A DNA stretch of 64,000 bases from NCBI GenBank assembly GCA_018136815.1, contig CM030936.1, positions 1,161,694-1,225,693 on the forward strand, read 5' to 3'. Both the position numbers and the translations under genes were made by a program. The DNA comes from Isochrysis galbana (taxonomy: Eukaryota; Haptophyta; Isochrysidales; Isochrysidaceae). A model generated the notes under the pieces. The model was not told the DNA's origin. It ran no database searches and saw only the letters and a list, made by a program, of their open reading frames with translations. Positions 37,008 to 46,726 of the stretch are shown piece after piece; positions within the stretch are counted from its first letter, which is position 1, and each line of letters begins with the position of its first letter.

Positions 37008-37463
37008 TCAAAGGCGACGACCACGGCGACCACTGGCGCGGCGTGTGCTGTCAGACGGGATGGGCGTCACGTCCTCAATGCGTCCGATCTTGATGCCGGC
37101 GCGCGCAAGCGCACGGAGGGCAGACTGGGCGCCCGGACCGGGCGTCTTCGTGCGGTTGCCACCCGTCGCGCGCATTTTGATGTGCAGACCCCCGATGCCC
37201 AGCTCCTTGCACTTGGCAGCAACGTCCTGCGCAGCAAGCATAGCAGCGTACGGCGAGGCCTCATCGCGGTCGGCCTTGACCTTCATGCCGCCAGTGACCT
37301 TGGAGATGGTCTCACGGCCAGACGGGTCAGTCACGTGCACAAACGTGTCGTTGAAGGAAGCGTAGATGTGGCAGACAGCCATGACGACCTCACCCTCCTT
37401 CGGTTGCAGGCCGAGCTTGAGCGCCGTGTTCTCGGCAGGAGCAGCAGCAGTCTTGGGAGCCAT
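37008..37463 (-). CDS. RPS14: 40S ribosomal protein S14 (uS11)
   Basis: A 151-residue protein, exactly the usual eukaryotic length. It lies on the platform of the small ribosomal subunit near the decoding region. Recognised by [58 protein letters not shown] and the invariant basic C terminus [11 protein letters not shown]. The start [18 protein letters not shown] at 37463 is chosen because the longer frame (to 37715) has only low-complexity residues ahead of it. There is no intron, although the gene often has introns elsewhere. The coding strand upstream (37545-37610) is pyrimidine-rich. Confidence 0.97.
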   Translation of the reverse strand: MAPKTAAAPAENTALKLGLQPKEGEVVMAVCHIYASFNDTFVHVTDPSGRETISKVTGGMKVKADRDEASPYAAMLAAQDVAAKCKELGIGGLHIKMRATGGNRTKTPGPGAQSALRALARAGIKIGRIEDVTPIPSDSTRRASGRRGRRL

Positions 37464-37715
37464 GGTGGAGTCTGGGCGCAGATGGCGTGGAGCGTCAGTC
37501 TGAATTGGCAATGGCGCAACCTGGCGGGGCGGGAGGCAACGCCAGCGAAAGGGGGAAAGAGGAGAGGGGCAGAGAGGGGGCGGGGGGGGGGAGCGAGGCG
37601 CGGCGGCATGCCTGCGGGACACGGGGACACGGGGGGAGTTCAAACTATCGGTATAATAGGCCGGCCGCTCCTCCCCTAGCGGTATGAATCTCACACTGCA
37701 AGTTATACGACTCAC

Positions 37716-38377
37716 ACCTTAGAAAGTAAATCTTCGAACCCCTACCGCCTACCGCCTACCGACTCAAAAACTCAACTCAACTGAACTTTCAGTGACTATC
37801 CACTATCCTGGCACGTTGTGACGCATGTCGACGAAGCGCCCCAGGCGGTGGGGGAAGCAACTAAGAATAGCACGTAGGAGTCCTACTAGTACTAGCTACA
37901 GCTACTCGCTACTAGCTACTAGGAGTAGGAGCTCGGAGCTCCCATCCCACTTCCCACTCCTCTTCCTCCTACTAGTACTAGTACTAGTAATAGGCCAGTC
38001 GAACACGCTATTTACTACCTACCGAGGTCTGAGGACTGAGGACCGAAGGCCGAGGGGCCCATAACCCCTTAGAAAAACGGGTATACTCTCAGAGGTATTA
38101 ATAATAGATAGCATTAATCCAGCTGCTAGCTACTAGATACTATAGGTAGCTTCTAGGGATAAACGGCGGTAGAAGTTTCCGTTAGTATCATGGGATCTTT
38201 GGACAAAATTCACGCATTCTCGACACATTCGATTCGACTACTCTACTCCAATTCCGCTTTCGTGCTCGCGGGAGGAAGAGTTTAAACTGTTATCGACACA
38301 ATACCGGGTGGGGAGGCACATGCGACCCAAAAATAAACGTGTACCCTGGTGATTTTGTTTTTCGCCCTCCCGCCTCG
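37716..38377. other. Divergent intergenic region between uS11 and mL46 genes
   Basis: Contains an ACTAGT/AGTACT palindromic cluster at 37886-37990 and no supported gene. It must hold the mL46 promoter; no TATA box is convincing. Confidence 0.4.
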
Positions 38378-39285
38378 ATGCTGCGCTCCTCGCTGCGCGC
38401 CGCCGCCCTCTCCCTCTCTCTCTCCGGCGGCGTGGCTAGGGGCCGGCGCGCGGCCTCTGGATCATCGAGACAGCTGCTGGCGGCACTAATTGAGCGCATC
38501 CCGCTCGTCACGCCGGAGCTCCCCGCCTGGAAGACCGACTCTCTCAGACGTCAGCAGAAGATATGCACCTCGCTTGCAAAGGTCTACCCTACTGAATTCA
38601 CTACGGCGGAGGAGGGGCCCGACCGCAAGCAGGCGCGGCTGCGCGCGGCGGCTATCATCACTGATGAGGCTAGCCGAGAGGGTGCTGCCGACGCCAACGC
38701 AGATGAGACCTCGACGGACCGCAAACTGGTGCGTGCATACCGGAGCAGCGCAGCGCGGATTTCTGCAACCCTCTCCTTGCAAGTGATGCTCACATGGACC
38801 GTATGTGTGGGCCACCTTTATCATCTCAGGCGCATCGCTTGTACTTGGTCCTGCGCAATGGTGACTCGTGGAGCCTGCCACGTGTGGAGTGGACGCCGGA
38901 CTCTCCGCCCGTGGTGGAGAGCTTGGGAGGACACGTCGCAACGACGTGCGGGGAGGACATGAAGTTTCACTGGATGGGCAATGCGCCCATCGCCCACTTC
39001 CCACAGGGGGATCTAACCACTTTTTATTGGCGACTGCAGCTCATCAGTGGGGATGTGGTGCTTGGCGACGGCTTGGATGGCTTTGCTTGGCTGACAAAGT
39101 ACGCCTAACTCCTTAGAAGCTCTAGCAACACATGCAACTTGCCAGCCCGGACGCGATGCCTGGTACTCTCGTCAAGTACATTCTGACCACCTTGCTCACC
39201 ATACCATATCAGGCAAGAGCTGGCAGAACGCCTTGGCGGACCAGAGGGGGAACTTGCTCTCGAAATGTGCGGACCCTTCGACTGA
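38378..39285 (+). CDS. MRPL46: Mitochondrial large ribosomal subunit protein mL46, 3 exons
   Basis: Exons 38378-38782, 38830-39098 and 39213-39285 give 248 residues. Intron 1 is only 47 bases (GT-AG); intron 2 is 114. The N terminus (MLRSSLRAAALSLSLSGGVARGRR) looks like a mitochondrial presequence. The core has the Nudix-like fold of mL46: RLYLVLRNGDSWSLPRVEW, a central GNAPIAHF motif, the YWRLQLISGDV strand, then DGFAWLTKQEL near the end, where animal mL46 has a WVTKDEL-type sequence. Exon 3 restores TKQELAERLGGPEGEL and a stop. mL46 is a structural mitoribosome part without Nudix catalytic residues, and none is seen here. Confidence 0.8.
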
Positions 39286-39557
39286 GCATGCGTGGCTCTT
39301 CTCAACACTTGATTTCGGTTGTGTGTGGAGACTACTATAGTGTGAGCTGTGCAAAGATGGCCCAGCGTGCTGATCTGCAGGGTACACACGTGACGCACGT
39401 CGTGCATCTAATAGCCGTGTGCCTCCCACCTTCCTACTAAAGCCACGCGATTATCGCCGTGCCCTGACGTGCACGCGTGCATGCCCACCGAATATCATTT
39501 AGACGTCGTATCAGACCGGGGCGAAAGCTCCCCAACAAAAGCCCGACACGCTGGTCA

Positions 39558-40301
39558 CCCAATCGCTCTTAAAAAGAAATCGTGAAGATGCCTACTATTT
39601 CGCTAGCCGCTGCCCCTCACGCTGGGGACTACCCCGGACATCGCCCTTACCCCACCCTCACTCCCCTCTATCGCCTCATACGACATACGAGTCTGTCTGT
39701 ATGCTGAGACCCGTGAGGCGTGACAGGTGGCCCTCGACCATGGCCGTTTCGCCCCCCGCCTCGGTCCTTTTAGTTCGAGTTCGGGGGGCCGACCCATGTG
39801 CGCTACTGCTTGGGTCTGGCGTCGGGGGAGGGGTGAGGCGGGCCTTTTTTTTGGCTCGCAGTTGCTGGGAGGCGCAGTGCTTTGCGTTTCTTTGTAGGGG
39901 CCCAGCCCGGCGGCTTCCCCTACTATGCCTATGGGTGTGTAATTTGGGAGGCGTGCCTCCCCGGTTGCCAGGGCGTTATCCCTGGTCGCTCTCGTGGTCG
40001 TTTTTTTCTTGCTGGCTCTGGCTACGATAATGTGTTCGATCCCTAGTCGTTGTGTTGTCATTTTGAGTGTGTGGCTTGGTGTTAGTGTGTCATTGTCTGT
40101 TGTCTGCTACTGCTACGTCGAAAAGTGGGCGGAAGTCGTTTACGTCTATTCGTTTCTTTGATTGTCGGCCCATGTCCGCCTAGGCCCTTCTCGCCGCGTC
40201 TGTGGAGTTGCCGCAGTGCGCTGCTTTCACAAGGGTGGTGAATCTCGTCAGCATTCTTTTTCTGATTCGTTTGCTATCAAACCCAATCGCTCTTAATTAA
40301 A
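39558..40301. mobile_element. Insertion A: segment between direct repeats CCCAATCGCTCTTAA
   Basis: CCCAATCGCTCTTAA occurs at 39558-39572 and again at 40282-40296, bracketing about 710 bases with no recognised ORF. The same 15-mer also flanks the neighbouring retroposon, so this segment looks like an insertion at the same target. Its ends have no hairpin or clear poly-A tail, so the type is unknown. Confidence 0.4.
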
Positions 40302-41433
40302 TTTTTAACAAATTTTTATGGGTCGCGGCGCGGCAAAGGAACGGGACTAGCGCGCACACAAGACAGGACTCCCTGCCGCGGCGAGCGCAAGCACCCTTTC
40401 CCCTTATGCCACCCAGCTCTTCACTAGCTTACTACCTGCGCTAGCCGGAGCACCCCTCCCTCCACACTCAAGCAGCCCCCCACGCCAGGATCCTGTTTTG
40501 GTCTCGCAGGCAAGGGGGCCTAATGGGAGGGTGAGGAGCAACTCCTCAAAGAGGAGCTTTGGGGAAGGAGATGTTTGAGTGGGGGCGCTATACCCTTGCG
40601 CTAGGCATGGGCAGCGACGCCGCCTCAAAACATGTCCTCCCTCTGGTCTTGAGTCGAAATTTTTGGTGTTTGAATCCGAGGGCGAGGGGGTTTGTGCTTC
40701 TTGGGTTGGTTGTAGTGGGATGAGGGAGTGGGAGATGGAGTGAAGTGTTGAAAGAGGGCCCAAGGCAGGGCACTGAGTTGTAGGTACTTGTGGCCCACAA
40801 GGGTGGGGTGAAAACGAAAAGTGTATCAACATGTGTCTTGAATTGAAATTTTTGGTGCTTTGAACAGAGGGCGGGGGGGTTTGTGCCGTTTGGGTTGGTT
40901 GAAGTGTGAAGGGGGAGTGGGAGAGGGAGTCTTGTGTTAAGAGAGGGCCCAAGGCAGGGCACTGAGTGATTGGTACTAGTGGCCCACAAGAGTGGGGTGA
41001 AGACGAGAATTGTGTCAACAAGTTGGAAAACAGAGGCATGGGGTGCTCTCCGTATGGGGTTGATGGTTGTGAAGTGCCCTCCCATGTTGGATGCACTGAT
41101 GGTAGAGGTTTCCACCATGGGGGGGGCAGCTGAGCTGCCCTCCCACATGAGGTGCTCTTGGGGTGGGAGGGTTTCCCACTGTTGGAGGGGGTCTCCAAGA
41201 CCCCCTGCATGATGCGCAGAGCCATGGTGGCAACCTGTTCGGTGCCAGTGCTCGCCACCCCGCGCGCTTGCGCGGGTGTGGTTTGGATGGGTTGGATGGG
41301 CTCTGAGAGGGCTTTCTGACGAGCCGCCTCGGGCGGCGTGGGGCGTCCCAGGTGGGGCGCGGTGGCGAGGGTCGCCTGGGGCTCGGGAGCGGTCGCGGCA
41401 CGCTCCATAGTTCAAACTATAACAATAGTTTTT
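40302..41433 (-). mobile_element. Retroposon with exact 20-bp target duplication and 5' hairpin
   Basis: CCCAATCGCTCTTAATTAAA is present at 40282-40301 and 41434-41453, a perfect 20-base target duplication. On the minus strand the element starts AAAAACTATTGTTATAGTTT (hairpin, stem of 7), reaches an ATG at 41408, and ends with an AT-rich tail (ATAAAAATTTGTTAAAAAT). It is the only complete member of the MERA family in the window and defines both of its ends. Confidence 0.85.
40404..41408 (-). CDS. Retroposon ORF (MERA family, tandem repeats inside)
   Basis: A 334-residue frame filling most of the 40302-41433 element. The N terminus (MERAATAPEP, then GRPTPPEAARQK) aligns with the other MERA copies (RGRPKPPEPKR). 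The middle contains two 60-residue repeats (QCPALGPL, then LQPTQ, QTP and STKNF/NTKNF), which correspond to a duplicated DNA block at about 40650-41030. No enzymatic domain, zinc knuckle or membrane segment is visible. Whether it is translated is unknown. Confidence 0.4.
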   Translation of the reverse strand: MERAATAPEPQATLATAPHLGRPTPPEAARQKALSEPIQPIQTTPAQARGVASTGTEQVATMALRIMQGVLETPSNSGKPSHPKSTSCGRAAQLPPPWWKPLPSVHPTWEGTSQPSTPYGEHPMPLFSNLLTQFSSSPHSCGPLVPITQCPALGPLLTQDSLSHSPFTLQPTQTAQTPPPSVQSTKNFNSRHMLIHFSFSPHPCGPQVPTTQCPALGPLSTLHSISHSLIPLQPTQEAQTPSPSDSNTKNFDSRPEGGHVLRRRRCPCLAQGYSAPTQTSPSPKLLFEELLLTLPLGPLACETKTGSWRGGLLECGGRGAPASAGSKLVKSWVA

Positions 41434-41453
41434 CCCAATCGCTCTTAATTAAA

Positions 41454-42391
41454 ACAACATCTAAAATAGGCCCTCTAAATCATGACGGCAAGAACGACGA
41501 AAATTAATCGTTAACCGGTGGCGCGGGAGGATGGAGAGAACTAGACCACCCAAGGGACCGGTATACTAGGTACCAGGTACCACCGCCCGAACCCGCACGC
41601 CCCCCACCCGGACCAAACCCCGCCAAACCCACGCAACCTGGGCCCTGGGCCCCGATGTAGAGCACAAGGGGAGCAGCCGCAAGGTAGGAGGAGGGAGCGA
41701 GATAGGGAGCGGGCGTGGCTGGGAATGAACCACCCCAAGTGGCATGACTATTATTTTTCTAATTTTAGCTGGTCTCTAGTCCTAGTCTGACTACGCAGTC
41801 GCTCTAGTCTGCACTCTGTCTGCACGCCACTTAGCTAGCAGAAGTATTATTGAATAGTTATTGATTGGGAGCGAGATAGGGAGCGGGCGTGGCCGCGAAT
41901 GAACCACCCCAAGTGCCAAGTGGCATGACTTATCAGATTTCCCTTTTTTTTAGCTAGTCGGCACTTTGCACGTCACTTAGGAGTATTATTGATTATTGCG
42001 CGATTGCACATACATGTGGCAGGGTGCAGGGTGTCTATCAGCACGCCCAGCACCGACGGTAGCCGAAGTGCCATCCGCACAGTAGGCTGAGCCAATCACC
42101 AATCAATGCTCATGCTCATGCTCAACAGCCGGGAGCTGAATACGGAATACGGCGCCGCGAACCGAGCGCGTAGCGCACTAGCTAAAGGCATATTTCGGGG
42201 TGCTAGTGCTTATGGCACTCCAGCACAAGGCACTCAAACAATCAATGCTCAACAAAGCGCCGGCACTCAATCCAGGTCAGAAGCGTGCTAAAGCGCTCCT
42301 GAGGTGCTACTAAGTGCAGCTTGTGCGCACGTGCTCCTTGCGCCCGTGACAGCTCCAAGGAGCAATCGATCTTGATTTCTGCTTCGAGGGG
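41454..42391. other. Intergenic region with a short direct repeat
   Basis: GGGAGCGAGATAGGGAGCGGGCGTGGC followed by GAATGAACCACCCCAAGTGGCATGACT-like sequence appears at about 41693-41747 and again at 41868-41930. No gene seen. Confidence 0.5.
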
Positions 42392-43522
42392 TCACCGCTT
42401 TGCTGGATTCACAAACGAAACGGCCATCCGTGGGCGACCATGCACCTGCAGATTAATGGTTTCTCCAACCTTCTGCTCCAGCCCCTGAAGCTGCGATGTG
42501 CCCATAGCGCGCCCTTGGGTGGACACGCTCACCCCGCTGCTATGAATGACCACGCCAAGAGCAACGCGAATAGTATCCCCATTCTTGAACAAGGGCGCAA
42601 CGAATCCCCGGTGCAACTGCTCGTCGGAAGAATGCCAGCTGGGTATACAGGCCTTGATCACGGAGCCGGCACCCTTGCCTCCGCGCGCCTCCATCTCATG
42701 AAGCAGAGTGGCCGCAAGATCGGAGGGATTCATCTCCCGGTCGCTCGCGCGGTCATGCTCGCCATTGATAGGTTGCCGCTCTTGACCGCGGAGCACAAGC
42801 GGTGCGAGCTTGGGCAGAAGCTGACGAAAGTGCGGCCGCAGTGCCGCGCCCGCAAGACGATGTGTGGACAGAAATTGGCGAAGAATCTGCATTGCAGCAC
42901 AGATCACTGGCGGATCTAAAGTGGCAAGTGCAAGCCGTATGGGTTCTATGAGCTGAGATGTGAGGCGGAGGAGCTTGCCCTTGGGGCCGGCGGCAGCCAC
43001 GAGCTCGGTGGCCCCTTGCATCGCTACAAATCTTCCGTCGAATGTATCATCACGCAGTCCCTGCAGAAGAAGAGGCAGAACCACCTGCACGTCCACTTCC
43101 TCCACGGGCGTCGTCCACTCCACAGAAAGTGACGCACCACCGCTTGAGTTGTCTATTCTCACTGGCAACGAAAGCTCTGCGCGCGCGTCACGGAATGCGG
43201 TGGGCGTTTGCACCCACTGCAGCAGGAAGGCGCCAGCCACCGGTGGTGTGACGGCCGAGGGATGCACCTCCGCTGGGCGCCGGGTCGAGTAGGACGGCGT
43301 ACCGCTGCCCGCACGGCAGCGCCTCGGTCGGCCATTGTTCTGGTAGAGGCTGGCCGGCTGGTATTGCTGTTTTCCAGCGTGATAGACGGTCGGTATGGGT
43401 CGGGGCGGCCCGACTGTTTCCTTCTGGCCGCCCGGAAGCAATCGGCGGCGGAGGCGCTCCTCGTGGATCAGAGCGGCCGCGAGCGAGGGACGGCCGGTGG
43501 ACGCTGGCTTCTCGGCCGCCAT
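42392..43522 (-). CDS. PACRG-like protein (parkin co-regulated gene family)
   Basis: A 376-residue single-exon protein. The start at 43522 (MAAEKPASTGRP) is the second in-frame ATG, preferred because the first (43573) adds only 17 poorly structured residues. The family core runs from about 110 to 300: AFRDARAELSLPVRID, SVEWTTPVEEVDVQVVLPLLLQGLRDDTFDGRFVAMQG, IEPIRLALATLDPPVICAAMQILRQFL, and RPHFRQLLPKLAPLV. These match the ARM/HEAT-like helices of PACRG/PACRGL. Known PACRG is a microtubule inner protein at the inner junction of ciliary doublets, so the organism probably makes flagella. After the core comes a 70-residue tail (GDTIRVALGVVIHSSGVSVSTQG) not found in animal PACRG as far as I know. 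PACRGL is the alternative assignment. Confidence 0.8.
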   Translation of the reverse strand: MAAEKPASTGRPSLAAALIHEERLRRRLLPGGQKETVGPPRPIPTVYHAGKQQYQPASLYQNNGRPRRCRAGSGTPSYSTRRPAEVHPSAVTPPVAGAFLLQWVQTPTAFRDARAELSLPVRIDNSSGGASLSVEWTTPVEEVDVQVVLPLLLQGLRDDTFDGRFVAMQGATELVAAAGPKGKLLRLTSQLIEPIRLALATLDPPVICAAMQILRQFLSTHRLAGAALRPHFRQLLPKLAPLVLRGQERQPINGEHDRASDREMNPSDLAATLLHEMEARGGKGAGSVIKACIPSWHSSDEQLHRGFVAPLFKNGDTIRVALGVVIHSSGVSVSTQGRAMGTSQLQGLEQKVGETINLQVHGRPRMAVSFVNPAKR

Positions 43523-43992
43523 TCCCTCGCTTGAAGTGGGGTCTGTTCTCCTGTTCCAACTATAAATGTACAACGTTCATACTCCGTAGTAGTACTCCGT
43601 ACCTAGCCGCCAATTCCTTGCACATTAGCATTAGACATCAGGGATCAGAGGATTTTTGCAAGGTTCTCGTACGGTTTGAGGAGCGGGGCTGGAACAGCTC
43701 CTTCAACCCTCTTACAACAGCTCTGCAAATACACCGCGCAAAAGTTGGAGGACTCCCTCCTCGCCCTGGCGCAGCACATGTGGATTGCCGGGTTGTCAGA
43801 GTAAGGCTGATCTCACTCTTGGAGATTGCCTGCGAGGGCGCGCCGGCAGCTAGCGCGGAATGCGGTTCTTGCGGGGAGCTCACGGAGCTTTCCTCGGGGG
43901 TGACTACGGGCATGGTGATCGACGCACGACGCATGACGCACGGAGGGCGCGGAAGCGCGGGAGTGCGGAAGGAGGCTTGTGGGAGGTGGTGG

Positions 43993-44428
43993 CGGTCTGT
44001 TAGTTAGCAGGTGCCCCTGTGCGTTCCGTGATAAAGATACGTACGTGTGGAGAGTGTTGATGTCAGTGTGGTGCCGTGTCGTCAGTCCGTCGGACCCTAT
44101 ATGTTCTGTCGTCTGTCGCCTTTCGTCGTTCGTCGCTCTCGTACTCGTTCTCATTCCCGTTCTCGTCCCTTGTTCTCAACACTCCATCAGTACCAAACCT
44201 CTCCACTCCCTCAGCCTTAGCCTATCAACCTCGAATCGCCTAACCATGTCCGCCCCGTCCTCGCGCTCGCCCTCGCCCAAGCCCGTCCTCCCGCCTTCCT
44301 CTGCTGAGGAGGTGGTCCAGTCCGCTATTCCAACACTCTCCGCCGTTCCCGCCGCCGCCGCGCCTACCGCGGATCGTTTCCCTTCCGTCTCCTCGCACGT
44401 CGAGCCAGTGGTCATGCTCGATCCGTCA
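43993..44428 (+). repeat. Dispersed repeat with gag-like start; twin at 30572-31032
   Basis: Matches 30572-31032 over its length. The ATG at 44246 opens MSAPSSRSPSPKPVLPPSS, and the frame stays open past HVEPVVMLDPS to a stop at about 44450. This copy is in frame where the other is shifted. No domain is recognised. Confidence 0.7.
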
Positions 44429-44864
44429 ACTTCTCACTGCGCCGTAACATAAATAGAGCCGTAGATGGCCAGCTCCAACTCCAAATCGCGAGCACAACAC
44501 ACTAGCAACTTGCAGCTCGCATACACGTTTCGCGTCTCTCACAGTGCATGCGTCCAGGCACATGTGGCAGATGGTATTAAAGCACAAACGGTAGGTATTG
44601 ATCACCAATGACTCGACCATGAACATGACGTAGACACCATGGATGTAATCCGACATGCCACACGACACCAAACAATGACAAACTCTAACTAAATTGCACG
44701 GCGTGGCATATCAGGCTATTTGCCCTCCAGTGCGCGCGTGTCCGCCACACAGCACCGTGGCTAGAAATGGATCTAGACGTCCCGATGTCCGTCCATCGAG
44801 CCCTTCCAACGTCATCCGACGTGTGGCCGTTCCCAGAAGCCTGGCCACACGTCGTCCGCACAGC
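44429..44864. other. Spacer 3' of the aspartoacylase-like gene
   Basis: No supported gene; ordinary mixed sequence. Confidence 0.35.
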
Positions 44865-45890
44865 TTAGTTAGCCACCGGCAGCTCCGGCATGGGCCACTG
44901 CACACGATCGCACATGGAAATACCGCGTCCCGATTCCGAGTAGTAATAGGCGGCCTCGTTGATGAAGATGGGGTACACCGTGTCGCCAAGAGAGCCATCA
45001 TACATTTCTAGCGAGCCATCAAGGCGGACAAAGAGGGGATCACCTTTGTGGAGGGCATCATAATCCCGGTCCTGCAGCGACGGGTGAACTACCGAGCCGG
45101 GAAGGCTAGACGTCGGTGGGCCGGAGGCCCATGGCACCTTGCCTTTGTCCACATACACGTCAATCGTGGGCGATGAGGGCTCGGGCGCCTGCCGGTTGTT
45201 ATAAAGCTCCAGATACTGCAGTATGAGCCGGAGCGCACGCTCGGTGGCAGCAATGCAGTCGGCGCGCAACATGCCCTGCGGCGTGGGTCCCACCTCGATC
45301 TGCATGCCGTTCTTACCAACGGATGAGAGGTACGGCGCCTTTGTCTGGTCCGGATTGGCGTGGAGCAGGATACGCAGCGGCAGGGCACAGCCCTCGCCCA
45401 AGTGGTCTGAGCCGGCCAGCGTGTCCGAATCTTCCCAGCAAGCCTTGACGTATGCAGCAGCGTGAATTGCGAGCGGGCACCATTCGTCGACGATGAGGGT
45501 GCAGCCCATGTTGGCGGTGGTCGTGTGTAGATCGATCACCATGTCCGCCGCCGCATTGGGCCCTTTGGGTCCCAGCTGCGCCTCGATTGCCTTTGCGCGG
45601 TTGGGCTCGTAACCCGTCGCGCTCAGATCCGCGAGGCTGTCCGCTGTAAACATGCGATTCAGATCTGCGTGCACGAATCTCCGGTTCCCCTGGTGTGCGA
45701 GAGGGTTGGCCACCAGCTGCTCTAGCTTCAGAGAGGGGAACGAGAGAGAGAGCTCCTCTTGAAGGAGAGCGAGGCGCTGGCAGACGTACACACCGGTGTA
45801 CTCGTTGCCGTGGGTGCCCGAAGATATGACGACGCGCTCGATGAGCGGCGTGGCGAGCGCGGCGGCGAGGTTGACGAGGAGCAGCATCAA
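44865..45890 (-). CDS. Aspartoacylase-like zinc hydrolase (AspA/AstE family)
   Basis: A 341-residue single-exon protein with a short hydrophobic leader (MMLLLVNLAAALA). The zinc and substrate motifs of aspartoacylase are present: GTHGNEYTG with H27 and E30, NPLAHQGNRRFVHADLNRMF (62-81) for substrate Arg/Asn contacts, DLHTTTANMG with the third zinc ligand H122, and KNGMQIEVGPTPQG with the catalytic Glu (E199). Relatives deacylate N-acetyl-aspartate or other N-acyl aromatic amino acids to acetate and the amino acid. The substrate cannot be decided from sequence. A start at 45887 is equally possible (two successive Met). The leader is unusual, because the animal enzyme is cytosolic. Confidence 0.9.
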   Translation of the reverse strand: MMLLLVNLAAALATPLIERVVISSGTHGNEYTGVYVCQRLALLQEELSLSFPSLKLEQLVANPLAHQGNRRFVHADLNRMFTADSLADLSATGYEPNRAKAIEAQLGPKGPNAAADMVIDLHTTTANMGCTLIVDEWCPLAIHAAAYVKACWEDSDTLAGSDHLGEGCALPLRILLHANPDQTKAPYLSSVGKNGMQIEVGPTPQGMLRADCIAATERALRLILQYLELYNNRQAPEPSSPTIDVYVDKGKVPWASGPPTSSLPGSVVHPSLQDRDYDALHKGDPLFVRLDGSLEMYDGSLGDTVYPIFINEAAYYYSESGRGISMCDRVQWPMPELPVAN

Positions 45891-45917
45891 CGTTGAGCTC
45901 CCGCCCTCTATCCCCCT

Positions 45918-45918
45918 C

Positions 45919-45994
<76 letters not shown>

Positions 45995-46080
45995 AGTCTC
46001 TTCCCTTCTTCCTCTCCCTCTCCTCCCTCCCTCCCTCCCTCCCTCCCTCCCTCCCTCCCTCTCTCTCTTCCTCTCTTCTC
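45918..46080. repeat. CT/CCCT microsatellites 5' of the aspartoacylase-like gene
   Basis: (CT)n at 45918-45995 followed by (CCCT)n at 46020-46062 on the plus strand. Here the gene's coding strand is purine-rich, opposite to most other genes in the window. Confidence 0.85.
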
Positions 46081-46177
46081 GCAGTAAATTTACTCCTACC
46101 GCCCCCCCCTTCTCTCTCTCTGGAGAGGGCGCGCGCGTACGAGTATTATACTAGTAGTACTCTAGATCTCCTGGGAT

Positions 46178-46659
46178 TTAACTGTTTACTGCCGGAGCAT
46201 GCAAATGGATGCTTCAAACGACATATTTCGTCCCTGCTCGCCAACGCCTTGAGGGGTGCCCATGAGGTGCTGGGGGAGCCTCAGGGACATCCTTCCCCAC
46301 ATTTCCCACCCATTCACAACACAATAGGTCGAGATTGTAGTATGGAATTATGGAGAAAATAGGCCCAGGGGCGAAGCAGCCATTTGGATGCTTCAGTTTA
46401 CCAAATAATCCACGTGTGCACGTTAGAAAGAGGTGTGAGAGGTTGAGGGGAGGGCGGCGCGGCGCAACGGAGTGGGACTGGGAGGGAGAGGGGGGGGGGG
46501 GGGGAGGGGGGGGGGGGATCGGGAAAAATTTGATCATCTCTTTCTTTGCGGAAAGCGTCGCTTATATCGTTGAACATGTCTTCCTCTCTTCTCTCACCTC
46601 AAAAAACCAAACATCGAAGCATCCATTTGCATGCTGCGCTCCCGGCAGTAAAGAGTTAA
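46178..46659. mobile_element. 482-bp MITE with long interrupted terminal inverted repeats
   Basis: TTAACTGTTTACTGCCGG (46178-46195) faces CCGGCAGTAAAGAGTTAA (46642-46659), one mismatch. Just inside, GCATGCAAATGGATGCTTC (46197-46215) faces its exact complement (46616-46634); the right arm has 7 extra bases between the blocks. There is no ORF. A poly-G/GA run lies at 46480-46517. No convincing target duplication is visible, so the superfamily is open. Confidence 0.75.
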
Positions 46660-46726
46660 CGATCCGTTGTAGTTGTAGGTAAGTCTTAGTAGTTTTTAGC
46701 CCTAGTATGGCCCTGCAACCCCGATT

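Noticed and set aside
38794-38829. Alternative GTATGT donor for mL46 intron 1 at about 38801
   Set aside because: It would leave an intron of only about 29 bases. The donor at 38783 gives 47 bases and the same frame.
40000-40050. GTTCGATCCCTAG as a tRNA B box
   Set aside because: No matching A box or cloverleaf could be folded around it.
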